A stretch of 64,000 nucleotides of DNA from Parapedobacter sp964498395 (GCA_964498395.1 CAZCHE010000004.1:310001-374000), one strand, 5' to 3'; numbered from the stretch's first letter, positions 46,374 to 54,039 are shown. Program-made: numbers and translations. Notes: a model not told the origin generated them from the letters alone.

Positions 46374-47237
46374 TCAGGCAAATAGGGTAGCTGCGCCAAT
46401 TAATGCGGCATGTTCGCCCAGTTTGCTGAGATGGATGTCAAATCGGTCAAATGCTTGCGGTGCGAACGCGTGAATTTCCTTCCATGCTTTTGAGATGTTG
46501 CCACCGATCAAGAATCTATTGGAGCGCTCTCGGTCGCTAAAGAAGTTGAGGAAATACAGTAAGTGCCGGCTGTATTCAGCAAGCATGTCATCAATGATCG
46601 CGTGTTGTGCCCGTAATTGCAACAACTCCTTCAATCCGTTCACCCGTATACCGGTCTCTCGGTGAAAGGTATTGACAAACCACCGTGTCGCCAGGTATTC
46701 TTCCATGATGCTCCCTTGGTATCCCGTATTCCAAAGGTCAGCATCGACGGCCGTTTCCCCTTGTGTCCATACGGCACTGCCCAGGCCCGTACCGAGTGTG
46801 ATACCCAAGATTTTTGCATGTGTATTATGCTGCCCGCCAAAAACCTCTCCTTGCAAAAAGGCCGCGGCGTCGTTGATAAACCGGATCGTCGAAGGCGGCG
46901 CAGCCAACAGGTCGGCTATCCCTCGCTTAACATTCAATAGGTGCAGGGCATCGTATTTGTCTTGGCCTTGAATAAGTGAAATGCCATTGTCGTAATCAAA
47001 CGGACCCGGCATCGCGATCCCGATGGGAAGGTGCGGATGTGTTACCGATTTGGAAGCGGACACCAATGTTTCCGTCCAGGTTAATAAAATCGATTTAGCA
47101 GATACCGAAGAATCAATACGGCGGCGTACAATGCTGTCTGACAGGATAGACCAATCGGATGTATGGATAACCGCCGCGGTGATGTGGCTGCCGCCGATGT
47201 CAGCGGCAAGGATATATGGGTGGCTATTCTGCGGCAT
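46374..47237 (-). CDS. ROK-family kinase-like protein coupled to aroC
   Basis: A 287-residue ROK protein with ADIGGSHITAAV (about 13-24), NDAAAFLQGE (about 129-138) and LGTGLGSAVW (about 151-160). The zinc-binding Cys motif is absent (the region reads NTGYQGSIMEEYL). ATG at 47237 overlaps the aroC 3' end by 14 bp and gives the expected N-terminus; an upstream TTG would add 11 residues inside aroC. It is the last gene of the aromatic operon, so it is co-expressed with shikimate-pathway enzymes although its family phosphorylates sugars. Why is unclear. Substrate unknown. Confidence 0.78.
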   Translation of the reverse strand: MPQNSHPYILAADIGGSHITAAVIHTSDWSILSDSIVRRRIDSSVSAKSILLTWTETLVSASKSVTHPHLPIGIAMPGPFDYDNGISLIQGQDKYDALHLLNVKRGIADLLAAPPSTIRFINDAAAFLQGEVFGGQHNTHAKILGITLGTGLGSAVWTQGETAVDADLWNTGYQGSIMEEYLATRWFVNTFHRETGIRVNGLKELLQLRAQHAIIDDMLAEYSRHLLYFLNFFSDRERSNRFLIGGNISKAWKEIHAFAPQAFDRFDIHLSKLGEHAALIGAATLFA

Positions 47238-48327
47238 GGTACATACGATGCTTGAGTAAGTGATCTGCAATAACCAATGCTGCCATGGCTTCCACGATAA
47301 TGACGGCCCGAGGAACTACGCACGGGTCGTGTCTTCCCTTGCCGGTAATCTCGGTAACTTCTCCGGCTTGGTTAACGGTCTGCTGCGCTTGCATGATGGT
47401 AGCTACGGGTTTGAAGGCGGTTCGGAAACTGATGTCCATCCCATTCGAAATGCCGCCTTGGATACCACCGGAAAAATTGGTCAAGGTTTTTAAGCCTTTG
47501 GCATCGTCATCCGGATTAACGAACAGGTCATTGTGCTCCGTACCTTGCATTTCCGATCCGGCGAATCCCGAACCATATTCAAAGCCGTGAACGGCATTGA
47601 TGCTCATCATGGCTTTTGCCAAATCGGCGTGCAGTTTATCAAAGACGGGCTCGCCAAGGCCAACAGGCACCTGTTGTATAATGGTGCTGATACGGCCGCC
47701 TACGGTATCGCCGGCTTTGCGTATGGCATCAATGAAGGTAACCATCTCGTTGGCCGTGGCGGGGTCGGCACAACGAACGATATTACTTTCGCGGATACGG
47801 GTCAGTTCGTCGATGTCGTGCGATGTCAGGTTGGGGGCCTCTATTTTGCCCACGCCTGACACATGCGCGAAAATGCGAATCCCGAATTGCGACAGGAAGC
47901 TTTTGGCTACTGCTCCAGCGGCTACACGGGCAGCGGTTTCACGCGCCGATGAACGGCCACCCCCCCGGTAATCCCGTATACCATATTTTACTTGGTATGT
48001 ATAATCGGCATGGGAGGGACGGTATTTGTCTTTGATGTGCGAGTAGTCTTTGGAGCGTTGGTCCTCATTCGGGATCAGCATCGCTAACGGGGTGCCGGTC
48101 GTTTTGCCTTCAAATACTCCGGAAAGTATTTTGGCCGTATCGCTTTCCTTTCGTTGGGTGGTAATTTTTGACTGGCCGGGTCGGCGTTTGTCCAACTCCG
48201 ACTGAATAAATAGTTCATCAACCACAACATTGGGTGGGCATCCATCGATAATGACACCAATGGCCTCACCATGCGATTCACCAAATGTAGTGATGCGGAA
48301 TACATCCCCAAACGAGTTCCCTGCCAT
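47224..48327 (-). CDS. aroC: Chorismate synthase
   Basis: A 367-residue chorismate synthase, last shikimate-pathway step: EPSP to chorismate with reduced FMN. The three signature segments are present: GESHGEAIGVIIDGCPP near 16-32, YRGGGRSSARETAARVAAGAVA near 118-139, and RHDPCVVPRAVIIVEAMAALVIADHLL near 330-356. It follows aroA by 80 bp and precedes the ROK gene. Cytoplasmic. The identification is secure. Confidence 0.97.
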   Translation of the reverse strand: MAGNSFGDVFRITTFGESHGEAIGVIIDGCPPNVVVDELFIQSELDKRRPGQSKITTQRKESDTAKILSGVFEGKTTGTPLAMLIPNEDQRSKDYSHIKDKYRPSHADYTYQVKYGIRDYRGGGRSSARETAARVAAGAVAKSFLSQFGIRIFAHVSGVGKIEAPNLTSHDIDELTRIRESNIVRCADPATANEMVTFIDAIRKAGDTVGGRISTIIQQVPVGLGEPVFDKLHADLAKAMMSINAVHGFEYGSGFAGSEMQGTEHNDLFVNPDDDAKGLKTLTNFSGGIQGGISNGMDISFRTAFKPVATIMQAQQTVNQAGEVTEITGKGRHDPCVVPRAVIIVEAMAALVIADHLLKHRMYHAAE

Positions 48328-48407
48328 TCTTTTACTTAGATTTTAGATGTTAGCTATTAGACACAAGGCTTCCCGACTTTCGGTCTTCCCAACTGCCCGT
48401 CTCGGGG

Positions 48408-49655
48408 CTAAGATATAACAAATCCCTGTTCTTTCAAATGATTCCAGAAATCCGGGTAGGATTTTTCCACCACATCAGGCTCTTGGATTTGCACCTGATC
48501 GATAACCAAACCCAGCGGGGCAAACGCCATGGCCATCCGGTGATCCTCGTAAGTGGCAATGTCAATGTGTTTTACCGGTTTCAGCCCGTCGGTGTTTAGG
48601 TGATACACTGCTCCATCCTCCGTGAGTGTCACCCCGAATTTGCCAAGCTCATTTTGCAGGGCCGCAATCCGGTCGGTTTCCTTGATCCGTAGGGTGTGCA
48701 ATCCCGTAAACGACAAATTACGTTTTAAAGCCGCGGCACATACGATCACCGTCTGAGCCAGGTCAGGGCATTCCTTAAAATCAAATAGTTTCTTGTCTGA
48801 ATGCGAGGTGGTCTTTTGGATGCGTAATCCATCGGCTTCAAACGAGGAAGCAACCCCAAAGTGGGCCATGATGTCGACCACGGCAATGTCTCCCTGTAAG
48901 CTGCTGCTTTTCAATCCTGGCAAGAACAGGTTGGCCGAGGACGAAAGGGCTGCCATGCTGTACCAATAGGATGCCGCGCTCCAATCGGGTTCGACGTAAA
49001 GGGAACTGTTCTTAGCTTGTTGCGGTCGGATATGGATGGTATTATTCTCCCATTCGTATACGATCCCCGTTTCCGCCAGCATATTGAGCGTCATCATCAG
49101 GTAGGGGCGCGAGGTCAGTTCGCCAGCAATCCGCAGGGCCAATCCTTGTGGTAGGGAAGCGGCAATGAGCAGCAGGGCAGATAAATATTGGCTGCTCACA
49201 TTGCCTTGTACGGTTACTTCCGGCGTTTGTTGGGAAAACCCGCCACGGATGGCGAGTGGGGGATAGCCATGCTCACCGGCATACCGAATGTCAGCACCTA
49301 ACGTTTGCAAGGCATCTACCAGTAAACCGATCGGGCGCTGTTTCATCCGCTCGCTTCCGGTCAGCAAGTAATTGCCTTCGGCCGTCGCGAGGTATGCCGT
49401 TAGAAACCGCATAGCCGTGCCCGCTGGACCAATATCGATGACGGTTTCTGCTTCGCCAGCGGCACCTACGGTCTCCAATGCCTGCCGTAACGTCACCGTG
49501 TCTGCTGCGGCAGATAGGTTTTCGATATGGACCTTTCCCTTGCTGAGTGCCTGAATGATCAGCGCACGGTTGCTCTCACTTTTTGAGCCGGTTAACGGTA
49601 CAGTGCCCGATAGCACTTTTGACGAATGGGCGAGCGTAATGAGGTTTGCGTCCAT
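48408..49655 (-). CDS. aroA: 3-phosphoshikimate 1-carboxyvinyltransferase (EPSP synthase)
   Basis: A 415-residue EPSP synthase of the shikimate pathway. The start region has LTGSKSESNRALI near 21-33, where the catalytic Lys/Ser/Arg bind shikimate-3-phosphate, GPAGTAMRFLTAYLA near 75-89, and the late RIKETDRIAALQNELGKFG and EDHRMAMAFA segments. The gap to the upstream DAHP synthase-chorismate mutase gene is only 3 bp, so both are on one transcript. Glyphosate sensitivity was not assessed. Confidence 0.95.
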   Translation of the reverse strand: MDANLITLAHSSKVLSGTVPLTGSKSESNRALIIQALSKGKVHIENLSAAADTVTLRQALETVGAAGEAETVIDIGPAGTAMRFLTAYLATAEGNYLLTGSERMKQRPIGLLVDALQTLGADIRYAGEHGYPPLAIRGGFSQQTPEVTVQGNVSSQYLSALLLIAASLPQGLALRIAGELTSRPYLMMTLNMLAETGIVYEWENNTIHIRPQQAKNSSLYVEPDWSAASYWYSMAALSSSANLFLPGLKSSSLQGDIAVVDIMAHFGVASSFEADGLRIQKTTSHSDKKLFDFKECPDLAQTVIVCAAALKRNLSFTGLHTLRIKETDRIAALQNELGKFGVTLTEDGAVYHLNTDGLKPVKHIDIATYEDHRMAMAFAPLGLVIDQVQIQEPDVVEKSYPDFWNHLKEQGFVIS

Positions 49656-49658
49656 TTA

Positions 49659-50765
49659 TTATGCTTCTGCTACCGGTTTGCTGTTCATGATTTCGTTTTG
49701 CTTGCGGATCGATTCGTTGTGAACCAATTCCAACAGCTTCACGGTGAAATCCTTGTCCAGTTTAAGCGCCTGCGCTACCTTGCTACGTTTGTGGATGATT
49801 TCATCCCAGCGGCTCACCTGCAAGATGGTCACGTTATTGTCGCGCTTATATTCGCCGATCTTCTCCACGATTTTCATGCGCTCGGCAAGTACTTGGATGA
49901 CCTTGTCGTCGAGGCTGTCAATTTCCTTCCGCAATTGGGCCAGTTTGTCTTCGAATACCGGGTCATTTGATTGGGCATGGCGGAAGACCAAATGGTCGAT
50001 CAAATCTGACAATGCCTGTGGTGTCACTTGCTGCTTTGCGTCTGTCCAAGCCACGGAGGGATCGATGTGCGACTCCACGATAAGACCCTGCATATCCATG
50101 TCAAATGCCTTTTGTGCGATGTACGGAATCAATTCCCTGTTTCCGCAGATGTGGCTGGGGTCATTGATCACGGGCAGTTCGGGTACCAGGGTCTTCAGTT
50201 GGATGGCCAGATCCCACATGGGTTCGTTGCGGAAGGCCGTTTTTTCATACGAAGAGAATCCACGGTGTATCGCGGCTAGCCTTTTAATGCCCGCACGGTT
50301 GATGCGCTCCAAGGCACCCAGCCATAACGACAAGTCAGGGTTGACCGGATTTTTCACCAATACCGGTACATCGACGCCTTTCAGTGCGTCAGCGATTTCC
50401 TGTACCGTAAACGGATTGGCCGTGGAACGGGCGCCCACCCATAGGATGTCAACACCTGCGGCTAGTGCTTCTTCCACGTGTTTCGCTGTTGCTACTTCGG
50501 TCGTGATGGGCAGGCCGGTTTCTTCCTTGGCTTTGCGTAGCCATTCCAGACCAATGCTGCCGATACCCTCGAATTCGCCAGGGCGTGTACGGGGTTTCCA
50601 AATGCCCGCGCGCAACACGTTTACTCTGCCGGTATTGGCTAGCAGGTGTGCCGTGGCCAACACTTGCTCTTCAGTTTCAGCACTGCATGGCCCAGCGATG
50701 ATGAGCGGTGCATCACCAGTATCGAACCATGATTTTAAGGGTAGGATGTCTAATGTTTGTTTCAT
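49659..50765 (-). CDS. DAHP synthase-chorismate mutase fusion
   Basis: A 368-residue bifunctional enzyme. The N-terminal domain (about 1-250) is a type I-beta/KDOPS-like DAHP synthase, with IIAGPCSAET (18-27), VLRAGIWKPRTRPGEF (50-65), and the metal-site HRGFSSYEK and DPSHICGNR segments. The C-terminal domain (about 270-355) is an AroQ-type chorismate mutase with ELRKEIDSLDDKVIQVLAERM-like helices. It therefore catalyses the first pathway step and the branch step after chorismate. Such fusions are usually feedback-inhibited by chorismate or prephenate. Confidence 0.95.
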   Translation of the reverse strand: MKQTLDILPLKSWFDTGDAPLIIAGPCSAETEEQVLATAHLLANTGRVNVLRAGIWKPRTRPGEFEGIGSIGLEWLRKAKEETGLPITTEVATAKHVEEALAAGVDILWVGARSTANPFTVQEIADALKGVDVPVLVKNPVNPDLSLWLGALERINRAGIKRLAAIHRGFSSYEKTAFRNEPMWDLAIQLKTLVPELPVINDPSHICGNRELIPYIAQKAFDMDMQGLIVESHIDPSVAWTDAKQQVTPQALSDLIDHLVFRHAQSNDPVFEDKLAQLRKEIDSLDDKVIQVLAERMKIVEKIGEYKRDNNVTILQVSRWDEIIHKRSKVAQALKLDKDFTVKLLELVHNESIRKQNEIMNSKPVAEA

Positions 50766-50771
50766 TTTTTT

Positions 50772-50851
50772 ATTTGTTTATTCGTCAATTCGTTAATTTG
50801 CTTATTTGTTGACATGCGAATTTGCGAATTTGCAAAACCGCGAATTTGCTC
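50772..50851. repeat. Octamer repeat array between pheA and the DAHP synthase gene
   Basis: Ten tandem units of eight bases fill nearly all of the 89-bp gap, with consensus ATTTGCGA (plus-strand reading). Units vary (ATTTGTTT, ATTCGTCA, ATTCGTTA, ATTTGCTT, ATTTGTTG, ACATGCGA, ATTTGCGA, ATTTGCAA, AACCGCGA, ATTTGCTC). The array ends 6 bp before the DAHP synthase start codon, so it makes up its translation-initiation region. Confidence 0.75.
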
Positions 50852-50854
50852 TTC

Positions 50855-51682
50855 TTAAACCTTATCATTCTTCAAATACTCACCCATGATATTGAAGTTG
50901 TTGGTGTGTTTGAGTACCTGTCGTATGGCTGCCTCGTAGTCAGATTGGTCTTTCCATTCCACATCGACATAGAAATCGTACTCGTTGCGTTTCCCCAGCA
51001 CAGGCATGGATTGAATCCTGCTCAGGTTGATGTGGTGATCGGCAAAGCATAGTAAGACTTTCGATAGTGCCCCTACGCCATTGCCCGTTTGGAAGGAGAG
51101 GGTCGCCTTGTTTACCGTTGCTTTTTCGTCGGCAGCGTTGGCGAGTACCAAAAACCTCGTGTAATTCTTTTTGTTGGTCTCGATTCGCCGTTCCAGAATC
51201 TCCAATCCGTATAGCTTCGCAGCGAGTTGGTTGGCAATTGCGGCCGTATCCTTCAATTGCAGTTGGCTGACTTTTTTCGCGCTTGCAGCGGTGTCGTCGC
51301 CCTCGGTTACATTGAATTTCGGATTTTCCTCCAAATAATCGCTGCATTGCTGTAGGGCGATGGGGTGCGATTCGACCACATTGATATCCTTGATATCCGT
51401 GCCGGGCAGGGCCATCAAGTGTAGTTTGATGTGGAGGTATACTTCGCCGATGATCGGAAACCGATAGTCGCGAAGCAGGCTGTGATTAGGCAGCAACCCA
51501 CCGGCGATCGAATTTTCGATAGCCATGACCACATGGTCTACTTTTCCCTGCTTAAGAAGCTCGCAAGTCTTTTTGAACGATTCGCATTCGACGATTTCGA
51601 TGCCCTCACCGAAATACTTGTGTGCGGCCTCTTCATGGAAGCATCCTTTGATGCCTTGTATCGCTACTTTTTTAGTGCTCAT
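50855..51682 (-). CDS. pheA: Prephenate dehydratase
   Basis: A 275-residue prephenate dehydratase. The N-terminal catalytic domain (about 5-180) has AIQGIKGCFHEEAA and VVMAIENSIAGGL segments and the Thr-containing NYTRFLVL region near 166-173. A C-terminal ACT domain (about 195-270, GALSKVLLCFADHHINLSRIQS) binds phenylalanine for feedback inhibition. It converts prephenate to phenylpyruvate. It is the first gene of the aromatic operon and lies directly downstream of a leader-peptide attenuator, so both enzyme activity and transcription appear tuned to phenylalanine. Confidence 0.95.
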   Translation of the reverse strand: MSTKKVAIQGIKGCFHEEAAHKYFGEGIEIVECESFKKTCELLKQGKVDHVVMAIENSIAGGLLPNHSLLRDYRFPIIGEVYLHIKLHLMALPGTDIKDINVVESHPIALQQCSDYLEENPKFNVTEGDDTAASAKKVSQLQLKDTAAIANQLAAKLYGLEILERRIETNKKNYTRFLVLANAADEKATVNKATLSFQTGNGVGALSKVLLCFADHHINLSRIQSMPVLGKRNEYDFYVDVEWKDQSDYEAAIRQVLKHTNNFNIMGEYLKNDKV

Positions 51683-51700
51683 TAATTACAGTTAGGGGTC

Positions 51701-51737
51701 AAAAAAAAAGTTCCGACTTTTCTGCCGGAACCTTTTT
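51701..51737 (-). terminator. Attenuator terminator upstream of pheA
   Basis: Stem AAAAAGGTTCCGGC with GTCGGAACTTTTT, loop AGAAAA, giving 14 pairs including two G-U, followed by further T residues to 51701. It lies 19 bp before the pheA start codon and therefore inside the leader transcript, so it would end transcription before pheA unless prevented from forming. Confidence 0.85.
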
Positions 51738-51820
51738 GCATTTTATATTTCTTATGTGCTATCAATGCATATCAATTCCGGCTCTTATCGCTAAAATAAA
51801 AGTAACCAAAAAACCAGAAT
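51724..51820 (-). promoter_or_regulatory. Attenuator regions 1, 2 and 3 (alternative hairpins)
   Basis: Region 1 ATTCTGG (51820-51814) can pair with region 2 CCGGAAT (51781-51775). Region 2, extended to GCCGGAATT (51782-51774, ending at the leader stop codon), can pair with region 3 GGTTCCGGC (51732-51724), nine pairs including two G-U. Region 3 is also the 5' arm of the terminator. A ribosome stalled on the Phe/Tyr codons would cover region 1, freeing 2:3 (antiterminator). A ribosome at the stop would cover region 2, allowing the terminator. Confidence 0.82.
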
Positions 51821-51840
51821 GCATTGTTACGTGATGCCAT
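51772..51840 (-). CDS. Aromatic leader peptide of the pheA operon
   Basis: A 22-residue reading frame starting ATG at 51840 and ending TGA at 51774-51772. Residues 8-16 read FWFFGYFYF: five Phe, two Tyr and one Trp in nine positions. The frame starts about 13 nt after the predicted transcription start, and its stop codon lies within region 2 of the attenuator. This is the design of the E. coli pheL leader, though the sequence is unrelated. The mix of Phe, Tyr and Trp codons may let it sense all three aromatic amino acids, matching an operon that holds shared pathway steps. Confidence 0.85.
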   Translation of the reverse strand: MASRNNAFWFFGYFYFSDKSRN

Positions 51841-51859
51841 TGTTTCTTTTTTGATGTGC

Positions 51860-51889
51860 CAAATGTACGTAAGTTTTTTTTATTGTCAA
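51860..51889 (-). promoter_or_regulatory. Promoter of the pheA operon
   Basis: On the minus strand TTG (51889-51887), a 19-bp spacer and TACATTTG (51867-51860) match the Bacteroidota pattern TTG-N19-TAnnTTTG exactly. Transcription would start near 51853, just ahead of the leader peptide. Confidence 0.72.
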
Positions 51890-51965
51890 GGAAAAAATAA
51901 AAATAGTCGGTTTTGCTTGCCTTTTTCACAATGAAAGTGATGCAAGGTTGTGGTTTTTTCAATGG

Positions 51966-52469
51966 ATGTCGCTTTCTTTGCGCATGGTGCGAATTATTGG
52001 TCTTTGTGTCCTGCTGTATGTGCAAGGATGTTTGCCACAACGGTATGTTCAAGATAACCCCGCTACGTATCGGGTCGTCTCGCGGGTGATTGATGGTGAT
52101 ACCTTTGTGGTGGAAGATGGGAGTGAAAAAGGGGAGACCGTTCGTCTGATCGGTGTGGATGCGCCGGAGACACGTCGGTCGGCAAACAGGGAGATTGGCC
52201 CTTTCGGTGAGGAAGCGAAAGCGTTTTTAAGTAAGCTATTGGAAGGCGGTAAAGTCGAACTTATATACGATGCAGGAAAGAAGGACCGCTATGGGCGGAC
52301 GTTAGCATACGTGCACTTGCCGGATGGTACATTTGTGAATGCGGAGATGGTGAAGCAAGGCTATGCCATGGTCATGACGGTGCCACCCAATGTGGAGCAT
52401 GCGGATTATTTTGTAGAACTGGAACGGAAAGCCAAGCGCAGGAAGCGCGGATTGTGGAAAGGTGAATGA
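51966..52469 (+). CDS. Thermonuclease-family (SNase) lipoprotein
   Basis: A 167-residue staphylococcal-nuclease homologue. A signal sequence ends in VQGC (about residue 22 from this start; lipobox with an unusual Gln at -2). The catalytic set is visible: RVIDGDTFVVEDG (about 41-53, calcium Asp), RLIGVDAPETR (about 61-71, Arg and Glu region), FGEEAKAFL and DRYGRTLAYV (about 107-116, second Arg). It would hydrolyse DNA or RNA outside the cell membrane. ATG at 51984 is an alternative start that still leaves a signal peptide. It is divergent from the pheA attenuator. Confidence 0.85.
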   Translation: MSLSLRMVRIIGLCVLLYVQGCLPQRYVQDNPATYRVVSRVIDGDTFVVEDGSEKGETVRLIGVDAPETRRSANREIGPFGEEAKAFLSKLLEGGKVELIYDAGKKDRYGRTLAYVHLPDGTFVNAEMVKQGYAMVMTVPPNVEHADYFVELERKAKRRKRGLWKGE

Positions 52470-52973
52470 TAAATTTACCCTTAGCGGCAAATATTCATCT
52501 TTTTTTATAACTTAGCATCCAACAATCCTAAAACTCCTTTGTGCCATTTACCATCTCCTTAACTGTGCCGTATCTGCTTCCTACCTTCTTCGCTATGAAC
52601 TTATAATAAGTCTATATTGAGTCCAGGGTGAGTCCATGTTTTTATAGTAAAAGGTGGACTCACCCTGGACTCATGATGGACTCACCCTGGACTCACTCCG
52701 AAGAAGGTAATAAAAAGGTGCCTATTTGGTGTACAGTTTGTGCGAACACAGCAATTGGATATTATATAAGGGGGGAAAGAAGTTTAGGTTATCTTGAATC
52801 CAAATATAACACTTAATGATAAAAAAAGGAAATTGTATATTATAATATAATGTGGTAGCGGATGCATTTCAAATATTGTTGGAGGTTTCGATGTTGGGCT
52901 GTTGTCGTTCTTGCATGGAAAGGTCATTACCCAAAGATTTTTGATATCACCTATTTTAGCTAAGTTTGTCCGT
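52470..52973. other. Intergenic region with a MITE-like element
   Basis: About 500 bp between the thermonuclease and binding-protein genes. It contains the 128-bp palindromic element described separately (52582-52709). TAAGTTTG at 52961-52968 fits a -7 box, with TTG 17 bp earlier, for the binding-protein gene and would give a nearly leaderless mRNA. The other stretches are A/T-rich with no recognisable gene. Confidence 0.5.
52582..52709. mobile_element. 128-bp MITE-like palindromic element
   Basis: The ends are perfect 11-bp inverted repeats, TACCTTCTTCG (52582-52592) and CGAAGAAGGTA (52699-52709). Inside are three copies of a 19-bp unit: TGAGTCCAGGGTGAGTCCA at 52618-52636, and its exact reverse complement at 52655-52673 and 52677-52695. 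Each unit is itself two TGAGTCCA octamers around GGG. There is no coding capacity. Size, terminal repeats and internal palindromes suggest a non-autonomous element; a target-site duplication is not obvious. Confidence 0.6.
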
Positions 52974-53960
52974 ATGCAGCGAAATCTTTCTTCTTTTTTT
53001 ACACTTATTGCGGGGTTGATGATTCTTTCCTGCCAAACGGCCAAGCGGGGGGATATTCCGACGATCGGCTTTGTGGAAGCCTTTGAAGACGCCACTATTG
53101 CCCAGGCCCGGCACGGTTTCGTAGACGCACTGCGCGATAGTGGGTATCGTGAAACGGATGGAACGATCGAAATCATCCATCGCAATGCACAAGGCGATGC
53201 CGCTACACTCAATCAGATCATCAGTTATTTCAACAGCCAACAGGTAGACCTTATCGGTACCAGCACCACACTAGCGACCTTGGCAGCCATTCAACGAAAT
53301 AAGGGGATTCCCGTTTTCCAGACCGTGACTGCCATGCCGGCCATCCTTGGATTGGTCGATGCGGAGGGCCATCCTCCCGTCAACCTGTTCGGAACGGGTG
53401 AAAACCTCGATTATATCGATACTTCCTTCATGATTATCACCGAAACCGTACGGCCGGAAAGCGGAACACTCGCCGTAGGGATGATTTATAACCAATCGGA
53501 ACCCCAGTCGGTGGAAGCTTACGAGCGAATCGCTGCCGTTGCCCAAAAAGCAGGGGTACGCCTACTTGCCCAACCACTCAATTCCTCGGCCGAGGCACAA
53601 CTGGTCGTTCGCTCACTGCTGGCGAAAAACATTGATGCGTTTTTTGCCAATCCAGACAATACCGTGTTCGCGGCTTTTGAAACCATTTTGAAAAACTGCA
53701 ATGACAAAGGGATTCCCGTATTTACCAGTGAGTCGGGCTTGGTCGAACGAGGAGCGGTAGCCGCTTTCGGGGCCGATATTTACCAATGGGGATACCAAAG
53801 CGGGGCCCAAGCCGCCACATACCTCAAGACACAATCAACCGATGGGCTACAAGTAGCGATGGTTAACGTCCGAAAAAGGGTGTACAACGCCGAAGCCGCC
53901 GAGCGGTTTGGATTCGACTTCCCCGATACATTTGAGCCGATAAGGGAAGCCAGCCGGTAA
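52974..53960 (+). CDS. ABC-transporter substrate-binding lipoprotein, TrpX-like (orphan)
   Basis: A 328-residue periplasmic binding protein of the PF04392 (ABC_sub_bind/TrpX-like) group. The signal sequence ends in ILSC (about residue 20). The mature part has IPTIGFVEAFEDATIAQARHGFVDALRD near 28-55 and a typical two-lobe fold. No permease or ATPase gene is nearby, unlike usual systems of this type. ATG at 52974 is chosen because it begins a good signal peptide and follows a -7 box directly. The next gene, 79 bp on, starts a galactonate cluster, but a link is not shown. Confidence 0.8.
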   Translation: MQRNLSSFFTLIAGLMILSCQTAKRGDIPTIGFVEAFEDATIAQARHGFVDALRDSGYRETDGTIEIIHRNAQGDAATLNQIISYFNSQQVDLIGTSTTLATLAAIQRNKGIPVFQTVTAMPAILGLVDAEGHPPVNLFGTGENLDYIDTSFMIITETVRPESGTLAVGMIYNQSEPQSVEAYERIAAVAQKAGVRLLAQPLNSSAEAQLVVRSLLAKNIDAFFANPDNTVFAAFETILKNCNDKGIPVFTSESGLVERGAVAAFGADIYQWGYQSGAQAATYLKTQSTDGLQVAMVNVRKRVYNAEAAERFGFDFPDTFEPIREASR

Positions 53961-53994
53961 TTGCTTTGATCAATGGTTATGAAAGCACAGACAT

Positions 53995-54036
53995 AATAGC
54001 TATATTCGGCACACAAAGCCGAACGATACAGCTATT
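53995..54036 (+). promoter_or_regulatory. Inverted repeat in the 5' leader of the aldolase gene
   Basis: AATAGCT (53995-54001) pairs with AGCTATT (54030-54036), and inside it TTCGGC (54005-54010) pairs with GCCGAA (54018-54023) around the loop ACACAAA. The structure ends 3 bp before the ATG at 54040, so it either sequesters the initiation region, acts as an operator, or terminates the previous transcript. No known riboswitch was recognised. Confidence 0.5.
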
Positions 54037-54039
54037 ACC

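Noticed and set aside
51762..52052. A 96-codon minus-strand reading frame over the pheA leader region
   Set aside because: It runs in a different frame from the aromatic leader peptide, crosses the promoter and the thermonuclease start, and shows no family or start context.
52628..52816. A 62-codon plus-strand reading frame inside the MITE-like element
   Set aside because: Its first third is the palindromic repeat itself; there is no homology or initiation signal.
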